From the NCBI RefSeq assembly GCF_014203325.1, contig NZ_JACHIV010000001.1, positions 931,501-995,500 on the forward strand: a stretch of 64,000 nt of DNA. Direction: 5' to 3'. The first letter of the stretch is position 1; every line of letters begins with the position of its first letter. The translations under genes and the position numbers were made by a program. The stretch comes from Saccharopolyspora gloriosae (GTDB lineage: Bacteria; Actinomycetota; Actinomycetes; Mycobacteriales; Pseudonocardiaceae). Of the stretch, positions 9,674 through 18,125 are shown one piece after another. The notes beneath the pieces were generated by a model. The model worked only from the letters and a program-made list of their open reading frames with translations. It searched no databases and was not told where the DNA came from.

Positions 9674-10990
9674 TCAAGCCCGGCGGGGTTGAAGCCGTTC
9701 GACGCACCAACTCACAGCGCTGCTGACCGCGCCCTCCAACGGCCCCCGCCGGAAGAACCGCTTCCACACCGTCGCGAACACCAGCGAGAACACCAGGAAC
9801 AGCTCCGACATGTAGGTGTTCACGAGTCCGACGATGCCCTCCGGGCGGTGCCCGTCCGGGGGGAACGCCGGGAGGTCCGGGACCCAGGTGGCGGCCTGGC
9901 CCATGCTCGCGAGGTTGTCCAGCGTCTCCGGGACCCCGCTCATCGGCCAGCCGCCGACGACGATCTGCCAGGCCATCACCAGGGCGTGCAGCGCGTACAG
10001 GGTGAGCGCCATCGTGCCGGCCTTGATCAGCGGCAGCAGCGGGCGTTCGAAGCGGTCCGCCAGTTCCAGGCACAGCACCAGGACCGCGACCGCGACGCCC
10101 AGCGAGCCCAGCAGTTCGAAGGAGGAGCCGCTGTGCGCGCGGGCCGCGAGCAGGAACTCGGGGTGCTCGATCGGCACGGTGCCTTCGGTGAGCACGTCTG
10201 GCAGCGGTCCCGTCACCAGTCCGAGAAGCGCCGAGGTCGTGTACGTCACCACCGCCAGCAGCACGCTGCCGATGCCCAGCCGCAGCCGCACCGCGCGGGA
10301 GCGCAGGTCGAGCCTGCCGACGGTGATTCCCGCCAGCACCAGCCCGAGGTACGTCGCGGCCGGGTAGAAGTCCAGCAGCGTCAGGTCGAGCACGCCCAGT
10401 TCGGCGAACAGGTGCCCCGGATCGACGGAGTTGAACGCGCCCACCGCCGCCGCCACCGAGTTGTTCCCGGCGAGCACGGTGCGCAGCAGGTACGAGGCCT
10501 GGGGGCCGACGATCATCATGGCCCCGGCGGCGATGGCGGTGCCGCGCGGCCCCAGCCCGAGGAACGGCAGCGACAGCAGGAAGTACACGCCGTAGAACGG
10601 GATGATCACGGTGAGCAGGAAGCCCGTCGCCTCGGTCGCCTTCGCGAGCGCCAGCCCGATGATCAGCAGCAGCACCGCCCGGAGCGCGACCCGCACCCGC
10701 GCGTCGCGCAGCGCGGCCCCGGTCAGCGGGGTTCCGCGCCCGGTGAGCATCGCCAGCGAGACCCCGGCCAGGAAGGTGAACAGCGCGGTCGCGCGTCCGC
10801 TGGAGGCCTGCGCCATGCCGATCTCGACGAAGCCGCCGCTGAACGGGGCCCCGAAGTGGATCACGAACATCCCGAAGATGGCGACGAATCGGGCCAGGTC
10901 CACACCGAGCAGCCGGTTACCGCGGGCTGTCCGGGGGCGTTGATCACGGCGCTGGGCCTCGTGGCGAGGTGCCGGGCTCGCTGCGGTCAT
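9674..10990 (-). CDS. Multi-pass membrane protein, heparan N-acetyltransferase/DUF418-like
   Basis: A polytopic inner-membrane protein of 438 residues. The N-terminal region RLLGVDLARFVAIFGMFVIH is the start seen in the acyltransferase-like DUF1624/heparan-glucosaminide N-acetyltransferase group, where an Arg/Asp precedes the first helix. About ten hydrophobic segments follow, and the last third resembles DUF418 (IKAGTMALTLYALHALVMAW). Such proteins are thought to acetylate sugars or envelope components across the membrane, but the substrate is unknown here. I prefer ATG 10990, with AGGA just upstream; a GTG at 11032 would add 14 residues. It is convergent with the plus-strand gene ending at 9424, separated by repeat copy A. 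Confidence 0.8.
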   Translation of the reverse strand: MTAASPAPRHEAQRRDQRPRTARGNRLLGVDLARFVAIFGMFVIHFGAPFSGGFVEIGMAQASSGRATALFTFLAGVSLAMLTGRGTPLTGAALRDARVRVALRAVLLLIIGLALAKATEATGFLLTVIIPFYGVYFLLSLPFLGLGPRGTAIAAGAMMIVGPQASYLLRTVLAGNNSVAAAVGAFNSVDPGHLFAELGVLDLTLLDFYPAATYLGLVLAGITVGRLDLRSRAVRLRLGIGSVLLAVVTYTTSALLGLVTGPLPDVLTEGTVPIEHPEFLLAARAHSGSSFELLGSLGVAVAVLVLCLELADRFERPLLPLIKAGTMALTLYALHALVMAWQIVVGGWPMSGVPETLDNLASMGQAATWVPDLPAFPPDGHRPEGIVGLVNTYMSELFLVFSLVFATVWKRFFRRGPLEGAVSSAVSWCVERLQPRRA

Positions 10991-11273
10991 GACGTCCTGA
11001 AAGAGACTGAAGGCGGAACTCGGGCGTTGCACAACTTACCCGCCGGTCGTGGTCCGCTCGTCGCAAGGTCGTCCAGCGCGTTCGGCCCGCCTCCGGGTGC
11101 GGTGCCGACACCCGCTCCGGCCTGCGCGTTCGCCCTGAGCCGGTGCCCCGGCGACCGCGTGATTGGGCTGATCGGGTGACGTTGTCGTGACCTGTTCATC
11201 GCACCGGAAGCGCCAGGGAAGGGCGCAGCCGGGCACTGCGATCGGGCCAGCGCCCCGCCCGTAGCGCGAACGG

Positions 11274-12518
11274 TCAGATGAGCCACACCGCGGTGTTCGG
11301 CGGCAGCCGGTCGCCCTCCAGCGCTCCGCTGGCGAGCAGCACTTCGCCCGGCGGCAGCGTCACCGATTCCGCCGACGCGTTCAACGCGCAGGTGAGCTCG
11401 CCCGGTTCCCGGCGGAACGCGAAGCACCCGGGCGGGGCGCCGAACCACGACACCTGGTCACCGCGCAGCGCCGGGTGCTCCTTGCGGAGCTCCAGCGCGC
11501 GCCGGTACAGCGACAACGTCGAGTCCGGGTCTTCCAGCTGGGCCTCCACGGTGTACGGGGCCCACTCCACCGACATCGGCCACCAGCCGCCCGGCACCGG
11601 TGAGAAGCCGAACGACGGTTCCTCGCCCTCCCACGGCATGGGGCCGCGCGCGGGCGACGCGGAGCGCGCGCCGCCGGCGCTGGGCAGGCCCAGCTCCTCG
11701 CCGGTGTCCAGCCCGACGATGCCCGGCAGGCCCAGCGAGACCAGGGCCAGCGCCCGAGCCCGCGCCTCGCCGGTGGCGCCACCGCCGAACCGCGTCACCG
11801 GGTGCATCCGGTCCTCACCGGTCACGACCCACACCGCGGGCACGCCCAGCATCTCCGCCGAGGCGAGCATCCGGGTGATGACCTCGCGCAGCTCCGCCGC
11901 GTCGAACAACGTGCGGCCCAGCCGCAGATCGATGCCGATGTCCCAGCCGTCGTGGTCGTCGTACCCGTCGAACCACGACTCGTCGATGAGCACCCCGATG
12001 CCGCGCCCCGGGTAGTCCGCCGCGATGGGCGAGAGCTCGGCCAGCACCTCGCGCACCGCGGCGCCCGCGGGTTCGCCCGCGCCGGGCGCCACCGCGACGC
12101 GCAGGGCGTCCACGCCGCGGTCCAGCCAGAACCGCACCGACGTCGCGAACACCTCGTGCCCGTCGGTGCCGATCCGGTCGACGAGGTCGCGCTGCGCGGT
12201 CACGTCGATCGCGACCCGCAGGCCCGCGGCGTGCGCCTCGTCCACCAGCGACTCGAACGACTCCAGCTCGCCGAGCACGGGGTCGACGCCGCGACCGCGT
12301 TCCGGATCGGTCAGCGGGCTCGCGGTCAGCGCCGTGAGCCACAGCGCGTCCACGCCGAGCAGCTCCAGGTACCCGAGGCGCAGCCGCGCGCCGTCGAGAT
12401 CTCCCACGCCGTCACCGTTGGCGTCGGCGAACGAGCGCAGGTCGACCCGGTAGAAGACGGCGTCGCGCCACCAAGGCGCGACGGCCGCCGCTGCCGAGTC
12501 CCCCACCGGTGCGTTCAT
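11274..12518 (-). CDS. Degenerate GH13 alpha-amylase-family protein (probable pseudoenzyme)
   Basis: A 414-residue protein, shorter than the roughly 540-residue alpha-glucosidases at this position in mycobacteria (aglA, Rv2471). The fold is recognisable: WWRDAVFYRVDLRSFADANGDGVGDL, then LGVDALWLTAL. Against GH13 motifs, region I reads DVTAQR where DVVPNH is expected. Region II reads GVDALRVAVA, with the nucleophile Asp replaced by Ala. Region III keeps a Glu (LIDESW). Region IV reads TGEDR instead of SNHD. Hydrolysis or transglycosylation by the usual mechanism should therefore be impossible. A carbohydrate-binding or regulatory role is an inference. It ends 17 bases upstream of glbO's reading direction partner and is probably co-transcribed with it. 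Confidence 0.85.
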   Translation of the reverse strand: MNAPVGDSAAAAVAPWWRDAVFYRVDLRSFADANGDGVGDLDGARLRLGYLELLGVDALWLTALTASPLTDPERGRGVDPVLGELESFESLVDEAHAAGLRVAIDVTAQRDLVDRIGTDGHEVFATSVRFWLDRGVDALRVAVAPGAGEPAGAAVREVLAELSPIAADYPGRGIGVLIDESWFDGYDDHDGWDIGIDLRLGRTLFDAAELREVITRMLASAEMLGVPAVWVVTGEDRMHPVTRFGGGATGEARARALALVSLGLPGIVGLDTGEELGLPSAGGARSASPARGPMPWEGEEPSFGFSPVPGGWWPMSVEWAPYTVEAQLEDPDSTLSLYRRALELRKEHPALRGDQVSWFGAPPGCFAFRREPGELTCALNASAESVTLPPGEVLLASGALEGDRLPPNTAVWLI

Positions 12519-12535
12519 GACAAACGATCAGGCTC

Positions 12536-12928
12536 CTAGAACCACGAATTCATCATGCTCTGCGCTGCCATCTCCAAGTACTGCCAGAGCTGCCGGCGAT
12601 GCTCGTCGTCGAGCTCGGCCTCGTCCACCGCGATCCGCATGCAGCGCAGCCACGCGTCCCGCTCCGCAGGGCCCACCTTGAACGGTGCGTGCCGCATCCG
12701 CAGCCGGGGGTGTCCCCGACGGTCCGAATAGGTGTGCGGCCCGCCCCAGTACTGCATCAGGAACAGCCGCAGCCGCTCCTCGGCGGGTCCGAGGTCCTCC
12801 TCGGGGTACAGCGGGCGCAGCAGCTCGTCCTTGGCCACCTCCTCGTAGAACCGGGCCACGATGAAGTGGAAGGTGGGTTCGCCGCCGACTTGGTCGTAGA
12901 AGGTCTCCGGTGCGCTCACGCGTTCCAT
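12536..12928 (-). CDS. glbO: Group II truncated haemoglobin (HbO)
   Basis: A 130-residue 2-on-2 globin that binds O2 and other diatomic ligands at a haem; in mycobacteria HbO is linked to respiration and peroxide or nitric-oxide chemistry at the membrane. The proximal His lies in RMRHAPFKV. Trp G8 of group II is in ERDAWLRCM. The distal side includes FYEEV and the YWGGPHTYS segment typical of HbO. The downstream GH13-like gene lies 17 bases away on the same strand, and an MscS gene lies 22 bases upstream; this order is conserved with mycobacteria (Rv2470-Rv2471). Confidence 0.95.
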   Translation of the reverse strand: MERVSAPETFYDQVGGEPTFHFIVARFYEEVAKDELLRPLYPEEDLGPAEERLRLFLMQYWGGPHTYSDRRGHPRLRMRHAPFKVGPAERDAWLRCMRIAVDEAELDDEHRRQLWQYLEMAAQSMMNSWF

Positions 12929-12950
12929 CCTCCCCTGCCGGCGGCGGTGC

Positions 12951-13928
12951 TCATACCTGGGCCGAGTCGATCTGCGGCCGTCCGTTCGGGTAGGGCGGCT
13001 GGATGTCCTCGTCGTCGTAGGCCCGCTTGATCGCCACGCGGAGCCTGCGCTGCACCGCCCACTGGGTGCTGGGCCGCACCTTCACGGTCAGGCGCAGCGT
13101 GATCGTGTCGGAGGTGATCTGGTCCACGCCCAGCATCTCCGGCGGGTCCATCACGTCCTTGGACAGCGGCTCCCTGGAGGCGGCTTCGGTGGCGACCCGG
13201 GTGGCGACCTCCATCGCCTTCTCCACGGAGCTCGTGTGCGAGATCGGGAAGTCCACGACGGCCACGGCGAAGCCCTGGCTGGAGTTGCCGACGCGCAGGA
13301 TCTCGCCGTTGCGCACGTACCAGACGGTCCCGTTGAGGTCGCGCAGCGTGGTGACCCGCAGCCCGACGGCCTCGACGGTGCCGGTGGCCTCGCCGAGGTC
13401 GACGATGTCGCCCACGCCGTACTGGTCCTCGACCATCATGAACATCCCGGACAGGAAGTCCCGGACCAGGTTCTGCGCGCCGAACGCCACCGCGACGCCG
13501 AGCACCCCGGCGGAGGCCAGGATCGGGCCGAGCTCGATGCCCAGGGACTTCAGCACGTACATCAGCGCGAGGCCGAAGATCACGAACGAGGCCAGCGACT
13601 TGAGCACCGACCCGATCGTGCGGGCGCGCTGCACGCGGCGCTCCGAGAGCAGCGCCATCCCGGCGGCTTCGCTACGGCGCTCCTTCAGCGGCACCAGCAG
13701 CTTCGGCGTCTTGCCGCCGCTGCCCCTGGTCAGCCGGGAGATCGTGCGGTGCACGAAGTAGCGGGCCAGGAACGCGATGATGACGATCATCAAGATGTTC
13801 AGCGGCTTGGCGATGAGCAGGTCCGAGTACATCGCCAGCCAGTGGTTGTCCGTCCAGGAGTAGACGGTCTCGCACCAGCTTCCTTCGTCCCGGACGCAGT
13901 CGGGCTGGGTTAACAGAGGGGGTGTCAT
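12951..13928 (-). CDS. MscS-family small-conductance mechanosensitive channel
   Basis: A 325-residue membrane channel that should release solutes on osmotic downshock. One transmembrane helix lies at about residues 38-58 and two at about 100-150. The pore-lining helix and start of the beta domain read [21 protein letters not shown], followed by the MscS hallmark [12 protein letters not shown] and [25 protein letters not shown]. The C-terminal alpha/beta vestibule region ends at SAQV. Translation starts at ATG 13928. Codon 6 is TTA (Leu), a very rare codon in this GC-rich background that may make expression depend on the scarce tRNA-Leu(UAA). The gene lies 22 bases before glbO. Confidence 0.92.
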   Translation of the reverse strand: MTPPLLTQPDCVRDEGSWCETVYSWTDNHWLAMYSDLLIAKPLNILMIVIIAFLARYFVHRTISRLTRGSGGKTPKLLVPLKERRSEAAGMALLSERRVQRARTIGSVLKSLASFVIFGLALMYVLKSLGIELGPILASAGVLGVAVAFGAQNLVRDFLSGMFMMVEDQYGVGDIVDLGEATGTVEAVGLRVTTLRDLNGTVWYVRNGEILRVGNSSQGFAVAVVDFPISHTSSVEKAMEVATRVATEAASREPLSKDVMDPPEMLGVDQITSDTITLRLTVKVRPSTQWAVQRRLRVAIKRAYDDEDIQPPYPNGRPQIDSAQV

Positions 13929-14119
13929 GGGTCGGGGGTCTCCATGCTCGGGTGTTTCGGCGACCTGTGCGCGCCGCCGAAGGCCGCCACCACGTCGAAG
14001 GTGCCGTCCGGCCGAAGATCGGGAGCTGTGGACGCCCCGCCGTCCGCAGCTCCCGCAGCCGGCCGCGCACAGGACGTGGCGCGTGCCTTCCGCGACTGGT
14101 TGTCAGAAGTGGCGACCGC

Positions 14120-16291
14120 TCAGGCGAGGGGGAGCCCGGTAGCCTCCGCTAGGAAGGCGATCTGGTCGGTCGCCAGGCCTACCGTACGCGAAACGGAACG
14201 GGCGGAATGTCCTACCTCGGTCTCCCTGCGCAGCAGCACGGGACGTCGTGCGAGGTCGGAAGCGGTCGCGTGCTGCAGCGCCGCGCACATCTTGCGCGCG
14301 TGGTTCGGATCCACCCGCGTGTCCGACTCGTAGACGGTGAACAGCACCGACGGGTAGGCGGTGCCCTCGGTCACCGCGTGGTACGGCGAGTACGACAGCA
14401 GCCAGTCCAGCTCCGCCGGGTCGTCAGCGGTGCCGTACTCCTCGTTCCAGGTGCGGCCCAGCAGGAACTTCTCGTAGCGCACCATGTCCAGCAGCGGAGC
14501 CGAGCACACCACCGCGCGGTAGAGGTCCGGGCGCTGCGTCAGCGCCGCCCCCACGAGCAGGCCGCCGTTGGAGCCGCCGGTGATCGCCAGCTGCTGCGGT
14601 GAGCTCCACCCGGTGGCGACCAGGTGTTCGGCCGCGGCGTGGAAGTCGTCGAAGACGTTCTGCTTGCTCTCGCGCATGCCCGCGCGGTGCCACTGCTCGC
14701 CTTCCTCGCCGCCGCCGCGCAGCGACGGCAGCGCCCACACTCCGCCCGCGGCGACCCAGGCCAGCGCGGTGGGGGAGTAGGAGGGCTCCATCGACAGCGA
14801 GAACCCGCCGTAGCCGGTGACCATCGCCGGTCGCGGCTGATCGGGTTCCGCGGTGGGCGTGAGCAGGAACATCCGGACGGTGGTGCCGTCCTTCGAGGTG
14901 TACTCGACCTGCGAGGTGTGCACCTCCGGCAGCTCCGCCGCGCCGGGAGCGCGCCGATCCTGCCGGGTCGTGCCGGAGGCCCGCGTGTAGAGCTGCACGC
15001 ACGGCGGGGTGGCGAAGTCGGTCCAGCCGATCCACAGCCGGTCCCGGTCGCCCTCGGTGTCCTCGTCCACCGCGGTCAGCGCCGTGATCTGACCGGTGCC
15101 GGGCAGCGGCACCTCGTCGGTGCGCTCGCCCGTGACGGGGTCGTGCAGCGCCAGGTCGGAGACCGCGTGCCTGGTGCGCAGCACCGCGAGCTTCGGGTCG
15201 TCGGTGCCGTCGTCGAACCAGCGCACCGCCTCCAGCACCGAGTCCGGTTCCTCCGGGATCAGCTCCTGCCAGTGCGCCGGCTCGGGGGTCTCGGGGTCGG
15301 TGACGCACAGCCGCCAGCGCGGCGCGTCCAGCGTGGTCTGCACGTACAGCCTGCCGTCGCGCTCCACCCACGCCGAGGCCCGGATGCCCTCCGAGGTGTC
15401 GATGACCTGGCGGAGCTCGCCGCCCGCGGACAGGTCCGCGATCCACATCGAATCCCGCCGGGCGGTGCCCGGACTGCCGTGGATCAGCAGCCAGCGGCCG
15501 TCGCGCGACACGCGGGCGTCGTAGTAGAAGGTGTGCTCCAGGCCGTCGCCGTGGACCAGCAGGTCGTCGTCGGGGTGGTTGCCGACCTGGTGGCGCCACA
15601 CCCGGCGGTGGAACTGCTCCTCGCCCGCGGGCACCGCTTCCGGGGGCAGCCGCCGCACGTAGAAGAACTCGGCGCCGCCCGGCATCCAGGAGATCGACGA
15701 GTAGCGGCAGCGGTCGATCGGGCCCTCGACCAGCTCACCGGTGGTCACGTCCAGCACGTACAGCAGCGACTCCTCGTCGCCGCCGACCGACACCTGGTAG
15801 GCCAGCCGGTCGCCCTCCAGGCTCGGCGACCAGCGGTCCAGGGTCGTCAGGCCGGACGGGTCCAGCTCGGTGACGTCGAGCAGCGGCCGCTCGGAACCGT
15901 CGTCGTCGCGCAGGTACAGCACCGGGAACTCCTGCCCCGGCGCGCGGCGGGTGAAGAACGCCCGTCCGGCGCGCCACACCGGGGCCGACACCGACCCGGC
16001 CGCCAGCAGGGACGTCAGGCGCTGCGCGATCTCCGCGCGGCCGGGGAGCTCGTCGAGTCGCGCCCGCGCGAACTCGTCCTGCGCGGCCGACCACGACTCG
16101 GTGCGCGGGTCGGCCGGGTCCTCAAGACCTCGGTACGGGTCGGGAACCCGCCTGCCGTGCAGGTCGTCGACCGTGTCGGCGCGTTCGGCGGGCGGATAGG
16201 ACAGGGGCGGCTGAACCTTCGTCACGCCCGCCGACGATACGGGTGCGGACGCCCCCGGCGGCGGTTCGGCACCGGCGTTCACCGAATTCAC
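14120..16291 (-). CDS. Prolyl oligopeptidase family serine peptidase (S9A)
   Basis: A cytosolic endopeptidase of about 723 residues that cleaves short peptides, usually after proline. It has an N-terminal beta-propeller (from about residue 90 to 430) and a C-terminal alpha/beta-hydrolase domain. The catalytic triad is visible: Ser in TGGSNGGLLVG, Asp in YESDTRVDP and His in EVGHSARS. The family's N-terminal motif appears as HGRRVPDPYRGLED. The first GTG is at 16291, while a GTG at 16222 (TKVQPPLSYPP) would give a start closer to family members; neither has a strong ribosome site. It stands alone, divergent from the HNH endonuclease gene. Confidence 0.92.
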   Translation of the reverse strand: MNSVNAGAEPPPGASAPVSSAGVTKVQPPLSYPPAERADTVDDLHGRRVPDPYRGLEDPADPRTESWSAAQDEFARARLDELPGRAEIAQRLTSLLAAGSVSAPVWRAGRAFFTRRAPGQEFPVLYLRDDDGSERPLLDVTELDPSGLTTLDRWSPSLEGDRLAYQVSVGGDEESLLYVLDVTTGELVEGPIDRCRYSSISWMPGGAEFFYVRRLPPEAVPAGEEQFHRRVWRHQVGNHPDDDLLVHGDGLEHTFYYDARVSRDGRWLLIHGSPGTARRDSMWIADLSAGGELRQVIDTSEGIRASAWVERDGRLYVQTTLDAPRWRLCVTDPETPEPAHWQELIPEEPDSVLEAVRWFDDGTDDPKLAVLRTRHAVSDLALHDPVTGERTDEVPLPGTGQITALTAVDEDTEGDRDRLWIGWTDFATPPCVQLYTRASGTTRQDRRAPGAAELPEVHTSQVEYTSKDGTTVRMFLLTPTAEPDQPRPAMVTGYGGFSLSMEPSYSPTALAWVAAGGVWALPSLRGGGEEGEQWHRAGMRESKQNVFDDFHAAAEHLVATGWSSPQQLAITGGSNGGLLVGAALTQRPDLYRAVVCSAPLLDMVRYEKFLLGRTWNEEYGTADDPAELDWLLSYSPYHAVTEGTAYPSVLFTVYESDTRVDPNHARKMCAALQHATASDLARRPVLLRRETEVGHSARSVSRTVGLATDQIAFLAEATGLPLA

Positions 16292-16480
16292 CCTGAACGA
16301 TCAACACCGGAGCCCATACGATCGACACCAGTGGTGCCGGTCGGCTCATCGACCTCTCCCGGACCGTCGCGACCTCGGGTTCGTACCGCGGCGCGGGTGA
16401 CTAGCACGTGGTGAATCACACGTGCGTTCGGGGTGTCGATTGTGGTCGACTGGTTCTTGCCAACCGGTGGAGGTGGTCGC

Positions 16481-17110
16481 GTGCACGACCGAATACCGAC
16501 TCCGACAGGCGCGGCCACGGGGCTCGCGTCTCGGGCAGCGCTGTGCCGGGCACCGGCGCAGCACTGCGCGCAGTCGGGTGATCCGGTACCCCCGTGGCGC
16601 AAGCGGCGGGTGCTGTTGCTCAACACGACCTTCGAACCCCTGACCGCGCTTCCGCTGCGCAGGGCGATCGTGCTGCTGGTCTGCGGTAAGGCCGAGGTCG
16701 TCCACGGCGACTCGGCGGGCATGACGCTGCACTCGGCGACGAGCAGCCACGAAGTGCCGTCGGTGATCCGGCTGAGCAACTTCGTGCGGGTGCCGTACCG
16801 GGGGCGCGTTCCGCTCACCCGCTCCGCGCTGATGCACCGCGACGGGCATCGCTGCGTGTACTGCGGCGTTCGAGCCGAGACGATCGATCACGTGGTGCCC
16901 CGCAGCCGAGGTGGCCCGCACGCGTGGGAGAACTGCGTGGCGTGCTGCACCAAGTGCAACCACCGCAAGGCGGACAAGACGCTCAGCGAACTCGGCTGGC
17001 AGCTGCCGGTGGCTCCGCACGCGCCGCGCGGCAGGCACTGGCGGCTCATCGCGGGCTTGTCCGAGACCGATCCGCTGTGGTTGCCCTACCTGGGCGAGTC
17101 CGCGGCGTGA
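16481..17110 (+). CDS. HNH endonuclease
   Basis: A 209-residue nuclease of the actinobacterial HNH group found next to this locus in mycobacteria (Rv2469c position). The zinc-binding HNH core is complete: CVYC, then DHVVPRSRGG with the catalytic His, then the ENCVACCTKCNHRKAD segment carrying the second CxxC and the final N/H pair. The upstream half (VLLLNTTFEPL, RRAIVLLVCGKAEVV) is the conserved N-terminal extension of this family. GTG 16481 is preferred because GGAGG sits 8 bases upstream; a GTG at 16433 lacks such a site. The biological target is unknown. It converges on the nonapeptide-repeat gene with only 16 bases between the stops. Confidence 0.9.
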   Translation: MHDRIPTPTGAATGLASRAALCRAPAQHCAQSGDPVPPWRKRRVLLLNTTFEPLTALPLRRAIVLLVCGKAEVVHGDSAGMTLHSATSSHEVPSVIRLSNFVRVPYRGRVPLTRSALMHRDGHRCVYCGVRAETIDHVVPRSRGGPHAWENCVACCTKCNHRKADKTLSELGWQLPVAPHAPRGRHWRLIAGLSETDPLWLPYLGESAA

Positions 17111-17126
17111 TCCTGCTGGGAGCACG

Positions 17127-18125
17127 TCAGGCCGCCGCGGCGAGCTGATCGGCACCACGCCCGCTGATCCGCACGCCGCGGTCTTCGCCGCTGATCCGAA
17201 CCCCGCGCTGCTCTCCGCTGATCCGAACCCCGCGCTCTTGTCCGCTGATGCGGACTCCGGCGCGTCCGCTGATCCGCACGCCGCGCTGGTCTCCGCTGAT
17301 GCGAACTCCGCGCCGACCACCGCTGATGCGCACGCCGCGCCGACCACCGCTGATGCGCACGCCGCGCCGACCACCGCTGATGCGCACGCCGCGCCGACCA
17401 CCGCTGATGCGCACGCCGCGCTGGTCTCCGCTGATGCGGACCCCGCGGTCTTCGCCGCTGATGCGCACGCCGCGCTGGTCTCCGCTGATGCGGACCCCGC
17501 GGTCTTCGCCGCTGATGCGCACGCCGCGCTGGTCTCCGCTGATGCGGACCCCGCGGTCTTCGCCGCTGATGCGCACGCCGCGCTGGTCTCCGCTGATGCG
17601 GACCCCGCGGTCTTCGCCGCTGATGCGCACGCCGCGCTGGTCTCCGCTGATGCGAACTCCGCGGTCCTGGCCGCTGATGCGGACGCCGCGATTTTGGCCG
17701 CTGATCCGGACGCCGCGCTGGTCTCCGCTGATGCGGACCCCGCGTTCGGTGCCGCTGATGCGGACACCTCGGTCGTGCCCGCTGATGCGGACCCCGGCTT
17801 GCGAGCTGATCCGGACCCCGCGGTCGGCGCCGCTGATGCGAACACCGCGCTGCTCTCCGCTGATCCGCACGCCCCTGTCCGCGCCGCTGATCCGGACACC
17901 TCGATCAAGGGAGCTGATGCGCACGCCCTGCCTGCCGCTGATCCGGACTCCGCGCTGGTCTCCGCTGATCCGCACACCTCGGTCGGTACCGCTGATCCGC
18001 ACGCCGCGGTGGCCGCCGCTGATCGGCACGCCACTGGCTGTGTGCGCACCGTGTTCAACAAGGGGCTGCGCATCGAAGGAATTGGTGACAACATTACGCT
18101 GAGCGGCGGTTTCGATGATCGACAT
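17127..18125 (-). CDS. Nonapeptide-repeat protein (32 GVRIS units)
   Basis: A 332-residue protein unlike any family I recognise. Residues 1-31 form a non-repetitive leader (MSIIETAAQRNVV, then SFDAQPLVEHGAHTAS). A degenerate unit, GVPISGGH, follows. Then come 32 tandem units of consensus R-G-V-R-I-S-G-x-x; 29 are nine residues and three are eight. The tail is ADQLAAAA. The variable pair xx is mostly DQ, ED, GR or AD. The repeats contain no Cys, Trp, Lys, Phe or Tyr. Codons for the invariant residues differ between units (GGC/GGG/GGA, GTG/GTC/GTT, CGG/CGC) while the amino acids stay fixed, so the minus-strand protein is what is selected. ATG 18125 has GGGAGG 6 bases upstream. Candidate roles (beta-solenoid, multi-core peptide precursor, kinase-site array) are inference. 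Confidence 0.85.
   Translation of the reverse strand: MSIIETAAQRNVVTNSFDAQPLVEHGAHTASGVPISGGHRGVRISGTDRGVRISGDQRGVRISGRQGVRISSLDRGVRISGADRGVRISGEQRGVRISGADRGVRISSQAGVRISGHDRGVRISGTERGVRISGDQRGVRISGQNRGVRISGQDRGVRISGDQRGVRISGEDRGVRISGDQRGVRISGEDRGVRISGDQRGVRISGEDRGVRISGDQRGVRISGEDRGVRISGDQRGVRISGGRRGVRISGGRRGVRISGGRRGVRISGGRRGVRISGDQRGVRISGRAGVRISGQERGVRISGEQRGVRISGEDRGVRISGRGADQLAAAA
17151..18032 (-). repeat. 27-bp tandem repeat array encoding RGVRISGxx
   Basis: About 33 tandem units, mostly 27 bp and three of 24 bp, fill the repeat gene. Two sub-blocks look recently expanded. One is a run of four nearly identical GR units (about 17,320-17,410). The other is a 54-bp alternation of DQ and ED units repeated four times (about 17,415-17,640). 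Every length change is a multiple of three. Confidence 0.95.

Noticed and set aside
17151-18032. CRISPR array
   Set aside because: Units are directly adjacent with no unique spacers, read as protein in frame, and no cas genes are present.
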